Source: Sporocytophaga sp.
Lineage (GTDB): Bacteria > Bacteroidota > Bacteroidia > Cytophagales > Cytophagaceae
NCBI RefSeq assembly: GCF_017745095.1
Contig: NZ_JAGHZZ010000060.1
Location: 141,169 to 205,168 of the forward strand
Length of the DNA stretch: 64,000 nucleotides
Direction: 5' to 3'
The translations under genes were made by a program, and so were the position numbers. The notes under the pieces are model-generated. The model made no database searches. It was not told where the DNA came from and saw only the letters and a program-made list of their open reading frames with translations. Below are positions 26,233-36,158 of this stretch, piece by piece. The stretch's first letter is position 1, and each line of letters opens with the position of its first letter.

Positions 26233-27491
26233 AACTTCTTACCAAAACAACAATCTACTATATATTAATCTCTTTAATAACCTATCTTCTTATTGCAGGA
26301 ACATTCTACATTGCTGTAAAGCATTTGATCTATAAAGAAGTGGAAGAAAGGTTAAGAGCGGAGCAGCATGATTTCGAAGCCTTCGTAAAAAGGCATGGTG
26401 GTTGGGATGAAAGCTCTTATTTTGTGGAAAATAAAATTGAAATAACAAAACTCCGCAACTTTGATCCTGTGCAAGCTGAGGATTCTTTCAAGGATACAAT
26501 TTTTTATGACAAATTTGCCAGAGAGAATGTACCGTTCCGTGAACTCACTTTTTATAATAGTTTTAAAAACGACTGGTATAAAATAAGCATTCGTAAGTCA
26601 CTGATAGAAACTACTGAACTTATCAGATATATCACACTCACTATGCTCTTTCTATTAAATATAGGCCTTTCCAGCATGTTTATCTTTTTCAGAAAAATGT
26701 CAAAAAATATATGGATGCCTTTTTACAATACTCTTGATAAGGCTAAAAAATTTGATATCAAAGATGACAAAGATGTTCAGGTTTCAGAAACAAAAATCTA
26801 TGAATTTAATGAACTGAACGATGTTATTAAAAAGATGACAGGTAAAATGCGTAAAGACTATCTGAGTCTTAAAGAATATACCGAAAACGCTTCTCATGAA
26901 ATTCAAACGCCACTAGCGATTATCAATAGCAAAGTTGAAAACCTTATCCAATGTGACAATCTCACAGACAATCAGGTTTTGTGGATAGAAGAAATTCAGA
27001 ATGCATGCTTAAAAATTTCTAAGATGCACAAAGCCCTTCTGCTTCTTTCAAAAATAGATAATGGGCAATACAATGCTTCAGAGCAGATAGATTTTAATGA
27101 TATGATCCGCGGCAAACTGGAAGAATTTGAAGCTTTATATACACATAAAAATATCAGTATAAGTTTTATCAATAAAGGAACATTTCTGTCAAACATACAT
27201 GCGGATCTTGCTGATATATTATTAACAAATATTATCAAAAACTCCATAGTCCACAATGTATCTCATGGTGCTGTAAATATTGAAATAAAAAACACATCCA
27301 TTGAGGTTTGCAATACCGGTCAACCGCTTATTACTGTTCCTGAGAAGTTATTTGAAAGATTTAAGAAAGATAAGGCTAGTGACTCTCTCGGCCTTGGTCT
27401 TTCCATTGTAAAGAAAATTGCAGACCACTCAGGGTTGAAAGTGGAATACAGATATGGCAATTCGTTGCATAAGATGATATTATCGAAATAA
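26229..27491 (+). CDS. Sensor histidine kinase
   Basis: 420 residues. Membrane helices at about 9-30 and 134-154 flank a periplasmic sensor of about 100 residues with no recognised fold. The HisKA domain has His223 in ENASHEIQTPLA. The HATPase domain has the N box IIKNSIVHN, and a shortened G region SLGLGLSIVKKIADHSG. The partner is the OmpR-type regulator just upstream. The downstream efflux operon is convergent, so co-regulation with it is possible but not shown by sequence. Confidence 0.93.
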   Translation: MKLLTKTTIYYILISLITYLLIAGTFYIAVKHLIYKEVEERLRAEQHDFEAFVKRHGGWDESSYFVENKIEITKLRNFDPVQAEDSFKDTIFYDKFARENVPFRELTFYNSFKNDWYKISIRKSLIETTELIRYITLTMLFLLNIGLSSMFIFFRKMSKNIWMPFYNTLDKAKKFDIKDDKDVQVSETKIYEFNELNDVIKKMTGKMRKDYLSLKEYTENASHEIQTPLAIINSKVENLIQCDNLTDNQVLWIEEIQNACLKISKMHKALLLLSKIDNGQYNASEQIDFNDMIRGKLEEFEALYTHKNISISFINKGTFLSNIHADLADILLTNIIKNSIVHNVSHGAVNIEIKNTSIEVCNTGQPLITVPEKLFERFKKDKASDSLGLGLSIVKKIADHSGLKVEYRYGNSLHKMILSK

Positions 27492-27504
27492 AGTTTTAAG
27501 TTTT

Positions 27505-27557
27505 AAGTTTTAAGTTGTAAGAATCCTTCGAGTTCCTTTACTTATAACTTAAAACTT
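27505..27557. repeat. Stem-loop made of AAGTTTTAAGTT units
   Basis: Between the convergent kinase and MFP genes. Arms of 17 bases at 27505-27521 and 27541-27557 pair with one mismatch. The left arm is preceded by further copies of the 7-base unit AAGTTTT from 27491. A related sequence, ACTTACAACTTAAAACTTATC, lies at 17740-17760, also beyond the stop of a minus-strand gene. It may serve as a terminator or be a dispersed intergenic repeat. Confidence 0.55.
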
Positions 27558-27562
27558 AGTAC

Positions 27563-28702
27563 TTATAACTTACCATTCACCCTCAACTCCTGCCCATCTC
27601 TTATCTCCTCAGAACCTTCTTTTAGAATAACATCCCCTTTACTCAGGTCACCGAAAACTTCAACGAGTGTATCGAGTACAATCCCCTTTTTCACAGGCAC
27701 CCATTCTGCTTTGTTCTTATTATTTCTTATCACAAATACTTCTTCACTTGAATTTACAACTGCCGACTTTGGAACAAATAATGTTGCTGATGATCTCACA
27801 ACAGGTATCTGAACATCCGCATACATCCCTGCTTTTAGCTCTTTAGTAATATTATTATAATCAAACTCTGCCATCATCACTCTGTTTTTATCCAGCACAC
27901 TTCCTGCACTTCTTCCAAACTTTGCTTTAAAATCCTTATCAGGAACTGCACTTACCTGAAAAGTGACCACACCTTCTTTGCTAACAGTATTGGAATACAG
28001 TTCCGGAACTGCAAGTGTAAGTCGAAGTCTGGAGTTATCTTCCAGAACAAAAAGTGGTTTAGAATTTCCATCTGTCGCCCCTGTCAATGCACCAGGACTT
28101 ATATTTCTTTCTATAATTACACCATCAAATGGTGCAGTAATAGAAAGATAATTGACCAATTCCTGTTTAGTCCTGTAATGCGAGCGTGCTGCATCCAGAT
28201 TACCTTTTGCATTGAAAACGGATGCACTGTCTGCAAACATTTTTGCTTGAGCTTGATCCAGTTCATTTAAGGCGACTGCTCCTCTTGTAGCATTCGCCTT
28301 TATCAAACGATTATATGTTAGAGATGATGCAATCAGCCTGGCTTTTGATTCCTCATAAGCACCTTCTGCTGCTGAAAGCTGACCTTTAGCCTGATCAAAT
28401 TCAGCAAGTACTTCAGGAGCATCTAATTCAGCAAGAATCTGACCTTTGCGTACCTGAGAACCTCTATCTACCTTCAGCTCTTTTACAAAACCTTTTACTT
28501 TCGAATAGATACTAACCTTATTCCAGGGATGTAATTCTCCTGGTAATAGCAGCGGCTTTTCAGGCTGAAGACTCAATACTTTTGAAACCGCAACCAATGC
28601 AACTTCATCTTTGTGCACAGACTCATTCTTCCGTTCTTCCTTGCTACATGCTGATATTAATGTAACAATTGCTATACTAAAAGCTATTCTAAACATGTTC
28701 AT
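27563..28702 (-). CDS. RND efflux periplasmic adaptor (MFP) lipoprotein
   Basis: 379 residues from ATG 28702 (28696 also possible). The lipobox is in MFRIAFSIAIVTLISAC. The following parts match the AcrA/MexA layout: the barrel-sandwich hybrid halves (VKGFVKELKVDRGSQVRKG, LSITAPFDGVIIERN), a helical hairpin between them, and a beta-barrel (LTLAVPELYSNTV) with a C-terminal membrane-proximal domain. It joins the inner-membrane RND pump to the outer-membrane channel. The start overlaps the end of the RND gene by about 14 bases. It is the last gene of the operon, whereas the adaptor usually comes first. Confidence 0.92.
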   Translation of the reverse strand: MNMFRIAFSIAIVTLISACSKEERKNESVHKDEVALVAVSKVLSLQPEKPLLLPGELHPWNKVSIYSKVKGFVKELKVDRGSQVRKGQILAELDAPEVLAEFDQAKGQLSAAEGAYEESKARLIASSLTYNRLIKANATRGAVALNELDQAQAKMFADSASVFNAKGNLDAARSHYRTKQELVNYLSITAPFDGVIIERNISPGALTGATDGNSKPLFVLEDNSRLRLTLAVPELYSNTVSKEGVVTFQVSAVPDKDFKAKFGRSAGSVLDKNRVMMAEFDYNNITKELKAGMYADVQIPVVRSSATLFVPKSAVVNSSEEVFVIRNNKNKAEWVPVKKGIVLDTLVEVFGDLSKGDVILKEGSEEIRDGQELRVNGKL

Positions 28703-31700
28703 ATATTCCTTTTTGATATAATTTATAGTAGGTACTTTCCGGATCTTCCGGGTCAAGAGAGATTGAATTAAATGATGCCTTTTTTTGCAATGAAACAAAA
28801 ATTGCAGGCAAAATAAACAGAGAAGCAAGTGTTGATGCTAACAACCCTCCAATAACAGCCTGTCCTAACGGAGCAACCTGATCACCTCCTTCTCCTAGTC
28901 CGCTAGCCATGGGAATCATACCTGCAATCATTGCAATACTTGTCATGAGTATAGGTCGGATTCTGCTATTTGCAGCCAACATTGCAGCATGCGGAGCATC
29001 TTTTAATTCCAATCTGACCTGCTCAGCATTGGTAATCATCAAAATCGCATTTGCCACAGAAACACCCACAGACATAATCAATCCCATATATGATTGCAAA
29101 TTAAGAGTCGCCCCACAAGCCATCAACATTAGAAGAGCTCCCGCAACCACAGCAGGAACAGCCGACAGAATAAGTAAGGCCAGTTTAAATGATTTAAAAT
29201 TAGCAGCTAGCAAAAGGAAGATAATGACAACGGCCACAAGCAGTCCCAATTGAAGACTATTCAATGTATCATTTAAAAGTTTAGTTTGCCCTTTAAGTTC
29301 CACAACCAAACCTCTCGGAAGACTACCAGCTTCTTTAATTGCCCTTTGAACTTCTTTCCCTGCTCTTCCCAGATCTGCTTTATGGAGATTTGCAGTAATT
29401 GTTACAAGTCTGTTGGGACCAGACCGATCAAACTGACCAGGGGTTGATACTTCCGAAAATGTTGCCACATCTGAAAGCACAGGATGTAATTGATCACTAA
29501 GAAGAGGAATGTTCCCAATATCTTCAACAGAACTCATTTCCGTTTCCGGAATCTGAACCTGTACCTGATAAGCCAAACCTTTCTTATAATCCATCCAAAG
29601 GTTTTTATCAGTGAACCTACTTGAAGAAGTCGCAGCTACAAGTGACCTTGAAATTTGAGTAGATGTAAGGCCGAGTTGTCCGGCACGTTCTCTATCAATA
29701 TTTACCTTAAGTGTAGGATATGACATAGGCTGAGCTATCTGAACATCTCTCAAAAATGGAATAGCTTCCATATTCTTCAAAATTTTCCCTGCAAACTTAT
29801 TCGCTTCTTTGATATCTTTAGATGCTACAATAACTTCTATTGGATTCGGAGAGCCCTGACTCATTATTTTATCAACCAGTTCTATTGGCTCAAAAGATAT
29901 TCTTATATCCGGAAGCTGCTCTTTAACCTTTGTTCTAATACGCTCCTTTAAATCATACATATTTATATTAGCATGTTCAGAAAAAGCTACCTGCATAACA
30001 GATTCCTGAGGACCACTATTAAAAACAAAGATATTAGAGGTACCATAGCTTGAAGGTACGGTCCCGACAAAAGCTGAAGAAATTTCCACGTTATTTGCTC
30101 CTACTTCATTCTGAATTAATCTTAATACTTTCAGAGTTATTCTTTCCGTTTCTTCCACCCTTGTTCCATCTTTGGCTCTGATACGAAGTTGAAATTGATT
30201 ACTGCTGGCTTTCGGAAGTATATCTGTTCCAATAGCATACATGCATAGCCCGATTAACAAGATGGTGGCCGAAAAATATGCTAGAGTCCATTTTACTCTA
30301 TTCTTTAAAATTTTTCCCAATGAACGAATATACCTTTGCTTGAATCGTTCAAATGCGGAAGCTTTTCTCGGCCTTTCAAATCCGTCATTGATCATTGTTT
30401 TGATCTCTTCAGGATCCAGCGCTAAAGTATTTCCCTCATGACGTCCATGATGTTTGAGCAGCCAGTTTGATAAAACCGGCACCAAAGTTTGTGAAAGTAT
30501 AAATGAAGCAATCATCGCAAAGCCCACTGCAAGGGAAAGGGGTAGAAACATCGACTTAGGCACTCCTACCATTATAAATGCCGGAGCAAATACGGCGAGT
30601 ATACAAAACAAAATTAATAATTTCGGAAGAGCAATTTCTTTACAAGCATCCCAGATGGCAACTGCCTTAGGCTTATTCATCTCCAGATGTTGATGAATAT
30701 TCTCAATGGTGACAGTAGATTCGTCCACCAGAACACCAATTGCCAATGCCAGGCCACTTAATGTCATAATATTTATCGTTTGTCCAAATAAATTCAGCAA
30801 AATGACTGCTGATAGAATCGAAATCGGAATTGTCACAACGACAATAATCACACTACGCCAGTCCTTAAGAAACAACAGTACCATAAGTCCTGTAAGTACT
30901 GCTCCCAAAACACCTTCACTGATTAGGCTTTTCAGAGCATTCAATACATAACCTGACTGATCAAATTCATACCTTACATTTACATCTTCAGGCAAAGCAT
31001 TTTGAAGAGAGGGTAAAGCAGCTTTTATGTTATTTACTACTGTTAAGGTAGAGGCATCTGATTTTTTTACAACAGGAATATAAACTGCTCTTCTACCATT
31101 GACCAAAGCATAGCTTACAGTAATATCAGATCCGTCTTCTACAATGCCTATATCACGAATGAAAACAGTCGGTCCAGCACCTACTCTTATTGGGATATTC
31201 AAAAAGTCTTCAGGGCGCTCAATCAAAGAATTCACAGGCGTCATAAGCGTTTTCTTTCCTATTCTGAGGTTACCAGCAGGAGAAGGCTGATTGTTAGCAA
31301 CAACAGCTTTAATTATTTCCTCCGGAGTTAATTTATAACTCCTTACAAGATTAGGATCAATTTTGATAACAATGGATCTTTGATTTCCACCTAAAGGAGG
31401 AGGACTGGAAACGCCTTCTATCTTAGAAAACATCGGACGGACTCTTGAACTTGCAAGGTCCTGAATTTCGTTCAGAGAACTGGTTTTACTTTCAAAAACG
31501 ATTTGTCCAACCGGTACCGAACTTGCATCAAACCGTATTACTTGCGGAGGCACTGTTCCTTCAGGCATATAAGCTTTTGCCCTCGAAACATTATTGGCTA
31601 CCTCTCCTGCAGCCTGAGCCATATTGGTCCCGGGATAAAATTCAAGTTTTATAAGACACAATCCCTGTATGGTTTTCACATCAACATTTCTTATTCCAGA

Positions 31701-31925
31701 AACATAAAGAAAGTGATCCTGATACCTGGTTGCTATAAATGCATCCATCTCTTCTGGTGCCATACCACCATATGGTTGCACAATATAAATAGTCGGCAAA
31801 TCCAGATTCGGAAATATATCAACCGGAATTTTAAACAACGAGAGCATGGAAAAAAATCCTATTCCTATCACCATTACCAAAATGGCAATCGGGTTTCTTA
31901 GTGCTGACCTGATTAGTTGAAACAT
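28689..31925 (-). CDS. RND family efflux transporter, inner-membrane pump
   Basis: 1078 residues, normal length for the AcrB/HAE1-like superfamily. An N-terminal membrane helix (NPIAILVMVIGIGFFSMLSL) is followed by porter domains, the helix block TM2-6 at about 335-475, a second porter half and TM7-12 ending near 1055. The proton-relay motif of TM4 reads GVLVDESTVTIENIH, with Glu where most pumps have the second Asp. The substrate cannot be told; the sequence resembles multidrug or lipid-type pumps rather than heavy-metal ones, as no metal-binding Met cluster is evident. It is translated between the TolC-like and MFP genes in a three-gene operon. Confidence 0.93.
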   Translation of the reverse strand: MFQLIRSALRNPIAILVMVIGIGFFSMLSLFKIPVDIFPNLDLPTIYIVQPYGGMAPEEMDAFIATRYQDHFLYVSGIRNVDVKTIQGLCLIKLEFYPGTNMAQAAGEVANNVSRAKAYMPEGTVPPQVIRFDASSVPVGQIVFESKTSSLNEIQDLASSRVRPMFSKIEGVSSPPPLGGNQRSIVIKIDPNLVRSYKLTPEEIIKAVVANNQPSPAGNLRIGKKTLMTPVNSLIERPEDFLNIPIRVGAGPTVFIRDIGIVEDGSDITVSYALVNGRRAVYIPVVKKSDASTLTVVNNIKAALPSLQNALPEDVNVRYEFDQSGYVLNALKSLISEGVLGAVLTGLMVLLFLKDWRSVIIVVVTIPISILSAVILLNLFGQTINIMTLSGLALAIGVLVDESTVTIENIHQHLEMNKPKAVAIWDACKEIALPKLLILFCILAVFAPAFIMVGVPKSMFLPLSLAVGFAMIASFILSQTLVPVLSNWLLKHHGRHEGNTLALDPEEIKTMINDGFERPRKASAFERFKQRYIRSLGKILKNRVKWTLAYFSATILLIGLCMYAIGTDILPKASSNQFQLRIRAKDGTRVEETERITLKVLRLIQNEVGANNVEISSAFVGTVPSSYGTSNIFVFNSGPQESVMQVAFSEHANINMYDLKERIRTKVKEQLPDIRISFEPIELVDKIMSQGSPNPIEVIVASKDIKEANKFAGKILKNMEAIPFLRDVQIAQPMSYPTLKVNIDRERAGQLGLTSTQISRSLVAATSSSRFTDKNLWMDYKKGLAYQVQVQIPETEMSSVEDIGNIPLLSDQLHPVLSDVATFSEVSTPGQFDRSGPNRLVTITANLHKADLGRAGKEVQRAIKEAGSLPRGLVVELKGQTKLLNDTLNSLQLGLLVAVVIIFLLLAANFKSFKLALLILSAVPAVVAGALLMLMACGATLNLQSYMGLIMSVGVSVANAILMITNAEQVRLELKDAPHAAMLAANSRIRPILMTSIAMIAGMIPMASGLGEGGDQVAPLGQAVIGGLLASTLASLFILPAIFVSLQKKASFNSISLDPEDPESTYYKLYQKGIYEHV

Positions 31926-31946
31926 GTATCCTGGTTAGTTTAAAAT

Positions 31947-33329
31947 TTATTTCACCTGATTTAAAAACAATGAAAGATCTCCAGCCGCTGCGGCTTTCAT
32001 GAGCAAAGCCCGCCATGCATTGCTATAGGCAATAAAGTTATCGGCCTCTGCTCTATTGAGAGTTACAAGGCTTTGGGTGAACGTCGGCAAATCAGTCAAC
32101 CCGGAGCTATACCTAGTCTGCGCCTGTTCAAAGGCTGCCCTTGCTGCTTCCAGCTGAACAGGCGACAACTGAGCCTGCTTTAATGCTACATTAAACTGCA
32201 TCTCAGAATCCTTCAATTCCCGGCTCTGACGCAAGACCTGGGCATCATATAAAAGTTGATATTTATCATACTGAAACATTTCACTTTTATAATCTCGGTG
32301 AATTTTAAAGTAGCTTGTAAGATTCCACTTTAATGCCACACCAGCCAGATAATTGAATACCTGATAATCCACACCACTTGAAAAATCAGTTCTGTATTCA
32401 TTTGTTTTTCTTGAGATGCCGGAGCCTCTGGCCCATGTTGTCCCGACAACAGATAAAGAAGGATAAAACGATCGTTTTATTGAAATACTTCTTGCTTTGC
32501 TTAAATCTCTGAAAGATTGATATAACCTGAGTGATGGAGCATTTTTCAGATTATCCTTATCTGTTACAATCTGATTAGGTAACTCTTTGAAAAAATTCAT
32601 AGTATCGATAGAAAGAGTGTCTTTCAATTCTCCCCCGCTCAATTCCTTAAGCTTAAGCCCATAGGATAGCTCATTTCGCTGGCTCTCTAAAAGTAAAAGT
32701 TCTGCTTTGGTATATTCTGCATGCGCAAGTGAACTGTCTACTCCAGGCTTTAGACCCGCAGAAACCTTTGCATTAACAGTATTCATATAATCAGCCGCCC
32801 TTTGGAGATTATACTCCTGCACTCGTTTCAACTGTTGATTGATAAGTAAAAGAAGATATAAATCTGCGATTTTAATCTGATGCTGAAACAATTCATTTTC
32901 ATAATCCTTTTCAGCTTTCGACTTCTCGGCCTTTGCAGCATTGATACCTGCTGAAACCTTTCCAAAGTTAACTACCTTCCAATCAAGGATGGCTGTTGTA
33001 TAACTACCATATGCGCCCTTATATATATTATCCTGCCTTATACCACCTGATGGAGCAAAGGTAGATCCTTCGTTAGGATAAAAGGCTCCTTCAACATTAT
33101 TACTTGTAGAATAAGTATATTGATCTGCCAATATTAAATTAGGGAGATAATCGGCACGCGCAAATCCCACCTTCTCCTGAGCGCTTCTTACTTCGTATTG
33201 CTTTGCCTTTATACCAGGATAGGAAGACTTTGCTTTTTCAAGCAACTGATTTAGATTATAATCTTGTGCATAAGCAATACCTGGCACGACAAAAAATAAT
33301 AATAAATAATGTTTCAGTATTTTCATCAT
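31947..33329 (-). CDS. TolC-like outer-membrane efflux protein
   Basis: About 460 residues from ATG 33329. The signal peptide is MMKILKHYLLLFFVVPGIAYAQ. Two internally repeated halves with long helices (YNLNQLLEKAKSSYPGIKAKQ and NAPSLRLYQSFRDLSKARS) are the outer-membrane efflux protein pattern. The last part contains RYSSGLTDLPTFTQSLVTLN, typical of the family. It is the first gene of the operon, 21 bases before the RND pump. Confidence 0.92.
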   Translation of the reverse strand: MMKILKHYLLLFFVVPGIAYAQDYNLNQLLEKAKSSYPGIKAKQYEVRSAQEKVGFARADYLPNLILADQYTYSTSNNVEGAFYPNEGSTFAPSGGIRQDNIYKGAYGSYTTAILDWKVVNFGKVSAGINAAKAEKSKAEKDYENELFQHQIKIADLYLLLLINQQLKRVQEYNLQRAADYMNTVNAKVSAGLKPGVDSSLAHAEYTKAELLLLESQRNELSYGLKLKELSGGELKDTLSIDTMNFFKELPNQIVTDKDNLKNAPSLRLYQSFRDLSKARSISIKRSFYPSLSVVGTTWARGSGISRKTNEYRTDFSSGVDYQVFNYLAGVALKWNLTSYFKIHRDYKSEMFQYDKYQLLYDAQVLRQSRELKDSEMQFNVALKQAQLSPVQLEAARAAFEQAQTRYSSGLTDLPTFTQSLVTLNRAEADNFIAYSNAWRALLMKAAAAGDLSLFLNQVK

Positions 33330-33593
33330 TATTTTACCACCTTTCAAAATAGATTTAAGACTCCTTTAATATTTAAATCAAAACTAAAGGAGGATTCTGT
33401 AAGGAATTAGGAATACTAAGATTATGCATCAAAAAAATATTTTTCAGCACTTCCTAAATGTTTCCAGAATTAAAGGAATCAAAACTGAATTATGATTCTC
33501 TTATTTGACAACATCTATGTAGGCTCCTTTGAATAGCTACATAAGATTTCATTCATTTCTTTTATATTTATAAAAATCTAATTCTTCTACTAT

Positions 33594-34481
33594 ATGTTTA
33601 AAATCGGCATTGACCTTGGCGGTACCAAAATAGAAGCTATCATTCTAGATGATTCTTTAAAGGAAATTCTCAGAAAGAGGATTAATACTGAACAAGAAAA
33701 AGGTTATGAACACATTCTAGACAACATAGCTTCATTGTATAAAGAATGTAGCAAGGCTATCAATGAAGCCCCACATACCTTTGGAATTGGTACCCCTGGA
33801 TCAGTCTCGGCCAAAACGGGGATGCTCAAAAACTCCAATACTGTTTGCCTTAATGGGAAACCATTTCTGCATGATCTTGAAAAAAGAATTGGAAGAAAAG
33901 TGGCTATAGAAAATGATGCTAATTGCTTTGCCATGGCTGAGGCTTTGAACGGAGCAGGCAGAGGCCAACCAATGGTATTCGGAGTTATCATGGGAACAGG
34001 ATGTGGTGGAGGAATCGTATACAATGGACAAGTCATACAAGGCTTGCAATCTATAGCAGGAGAATGGGGACATACCACAATAGATTATCAGAGAGGACCA
34101 AAATGTTATTGTGGCAAACATGGCTGTGTAGAAACATTTATCTCTGGAGGTGGAGTAGAGAAGCGATATGAAGAACTTACAGGAGATAAAAAATCATTGC
34201 ATGAAATCATATTATTATATCGTTCAGGCAATGAAAATGCAGGAATCATCATGCACAATTTTTTTGAGCATTTTGGTGTAGCGCTATCTAATGTGCTTGC
34301 AGTAATAGATCCTGATATTGTGGTATTAGGAGGAGGTGTTTCAAATATCGAAGAACTTTATACTTTGGGAATTGAGCAAGTCAGAAAGTATCATTTCAAT
34401 GACGAACTCAAAACCCAAATTATAAAAAATCAGACAGGAGATTCTGCTGGTGTTATTGGTGCTGCCTTGATTGGTATTTAA
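33594..34481 (+). CDS. ROK family sugar kinase
   Basis: 295 residues. The ATP-binding phosphate-1 motif is IGIDLGGTKIEAI at the N-terminus. The ROK zinc motif is GHTTIDYQRGPKCYCGKHGC, with one His and three Cys. IENDANCFAMAEA contains the catalytic Asp. The family phosphorylates glucose, fructose, N-acetylglucosamine or N-acetylmannosamine; the sequence alone does not decide among them, although the length and motifs fit a fructokinase/GlcNAc kinase-type enzyme. It is a single gene, convergent with a membrane protein. Confidence 0.9.
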   Translation: MFKIGIDLGGTKIEAIILDDSLKEILRKRINTEQEKGYEHILDNIASLYKECSKAINEAPHTFGIGTPGSVSAKTGMLKNSNTVCLNGKPFLHDLEKRIGRKVAIENDANCFAMAEALNGAGRGQPMVFGVIMGTGCGGGIVYNGQVIQGLQSIAGEWGHTTIDYQRGPKCYCGKHGCVETFISGGGVEKRYEELTGDKKSLHEIILLYRSGNENAGIIMHNFFEHFGVALSNVLAVIDPDIVVLGGGVSNIEELYTLGIEQVRKYHFNDELKTQIIKNQTGDSAGVIGAALIGI

Positions 34482-34499
34482 ACTTATTAAAGTTTAAAT
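34476..34499. terminator. Hairpin overlapping the ROK stop codon
   Basis: ATTTAAACTT (34476-34485) and AAGTTTAAAT (34490-34499) form a perfect 10-bp stem with a 4-base loop. It contains the TAA stop and lies between convergent genes; the AT-only stem and lack of a T-run make it a weak terminator candidate. Confidence 0.35.
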
Positions 34500-34511
34500 A
34501 CAATTTATATA

Positions 34512-35999
34512 TTAATTTTGGCTCTTCTTTTTCACAAGAAACCTGCTATTATTATATGACTTGACAACTTCCACTCTTTCCTTGGCAACATTGTACTCCT
34601 CACTATCAGCATAGTAGTAATCATAATCCGAGTCTATCCCTGCCTTATAAGTGCCGTATTTAATCCAGGAAAGGTCCTGAGTTCTTAGATAGAAATCAAA
34701 TGATGATGCAAATAGCCAATTTGTATTCAATACAATAGGTTTTTTCTGAGGATCTTGTTTATATTGGGTTTCGAGAAAACTTATTATATCTTTGGTATCT
34801 GCATCAAACCACCATTCAGCACATGAATAAAAATTATAAGTCCTCGATAGGTTAGCAATCCCAACAAAAACAAATCCATACACAATTATTCCATATAGCA
34901 ACCCTTTCTTCTCATAAAGATATTCTGCCAATCCAACAATAGAAAGTGCAAACAAAGGATAAAGAAACAATGCTGTCCTTGTTGTGAGATAGGGCGTTCC
35001 TGCAATTTTATGCTGTGCTATATTAACTATTACTGTCCCTATAAATAAAAGTGGAAAAATCTGAAAAGGTTTGGTCAACAATATGCGGTTACCTTTCCAG
35101 TAAGTTGGCAAAATCAACAGAAAATAATACGTAAATATCGCACCCAATAAAGCGGCAATAGCGATGATCGGAATCACATAATTATTACCTCCGTAATAGT
35201 AGAAGGTATAAGTTAATAGAGACTCTATTGTATCCTTGTAAAATCCGCTTGTACCCCAATGAACAAATTGATTAGTAGCGATCATTTTCGTAATTGGCAA
35301 ATAAGATAAGGCGAACAAAATCGCTGAAACTCCACCCACTATAAACATTTTATTCACTCTTCCCTCCCAAGAAACTGTTTTATACTCCAGGAGTATGAGC
35401 ACAAACAAGAGGCCTGAAAAAGCTACATAAAAATTAAGTATAGTAAAATTTGTATAAACTGCTATAGCAGCAATGCCTGAAGCATAGAAAAGATTTGCCA
35501 CCGAATTGGCTTCTAAATAACAAATCATAAAATAAATTGCTGCAAACATAAAGGCAATTGACAATCCATAACCTCTTGCCAAACTAAAAAAATCAAGTAA
35601 ATATTGATTACACACCAGAACAACGATCCCAAATAATACAAACGTCCAATCACTTCTCTTTTTTCTAAGAATACCAAGAACCGAAAGATAATAAACGACA
35701 AATCCTAAAATATTCGGCAATCTGACAAAGAATTGATTCCAGCCGAACAATTGAGTCGTTAATTTGATAAGCAATGTATTAACGATATGGTTATTGGGAA
35801 TCGGATGTGCATATGTGATTATATCAATTACAGACATGCTTACAAATTCCGAGCATGTCCAATTTTCATCCACTGTAATGGGAAGAATAATTGCTCTTAC
35901 TATAAGATAGATAAGCAAAATAAAGCCCGGTAAGTAAATAATTGATGATTTTAAAAGAGGATTTTCAAAGGTCCTTTTTAACTGGAGAGGTTGAAGCAT
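34512..35999 (-). CDS. Multipass membrane protein, GT-C glycosyltransferase-like
   Basis: 495 residues with about 11 membrane helices. The first periplasmic loop holds ITVDENWTCSEFVSMS followed by AHPIPNNHIVNTLL and FFVRLPNILGF. An acidic pair in loop 1 and an Arg-Leu-Pro after the third segment are typical of the ArnT/PMT-like (GT39/GT83-type) GT-C enzymes that use polyprenyl-phosphate sugars. The C-terminal 90 residues form a soluble domain (FLETQYKQDPQKKPIVLN). The acceptor is unknown. It is a single gene. Confidence 0.75.
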   Translation of the reverse strand: MLQPLQLKRTFENPLLKSSIIYLPGFILLIYLIVRAIILPITVDENWTCSEFVSMSVIDIITYAHPIPNNHIVNTLLIKLTTQLFGWNQFFVRLPNILGFVVYYLSVLGILRKKRSDWTFVLFGIVVLVCNQYLLDFFSLARGYGLSIAFMFAAIYFMICYLEANSVANLFYASGIAAIAVYTNFTILNFYVAFSGLLFVLILLEYKTVSWEGRVNKMFIVGGVSAILFALSYLPITKMIATNQFVHWGTSGFYKDTIESLLTYTFYYYGGNNYVIPIIAIAALLGAIFTYYFLLILPTYWKGNRILLTKPFQIFPLLFIGTVIVNIAQHKIAGTPYLTTRTALFLYPLFALSIVGLAEYLYEKKGLLYGIIVYGFVFVGIANLSRTYNFYSCAEWWFDADTKDIISFLETQYKQDPQKKPIVLNTNWLFASSFDFYLRTQDLSWIKYGTYKAGIDSDYDYYYADSEEYNVAKERVEVVKSYNNSRFLVKKKSQN

Positions 36000-36158
36000 A
36001 AAACTCTTAACTTATAATGTATAACAAAATCTTAGAAAGATACTAATTTTTCTTGATAGCTATTCAAAAAAAACACCATTCTATAAAACTGCAAAAACTT
36101 TGGAAGGTACTAATACCCTGAGTTAGTTAAAATTAAGAAAAATAAAAAAACAAAAAAA

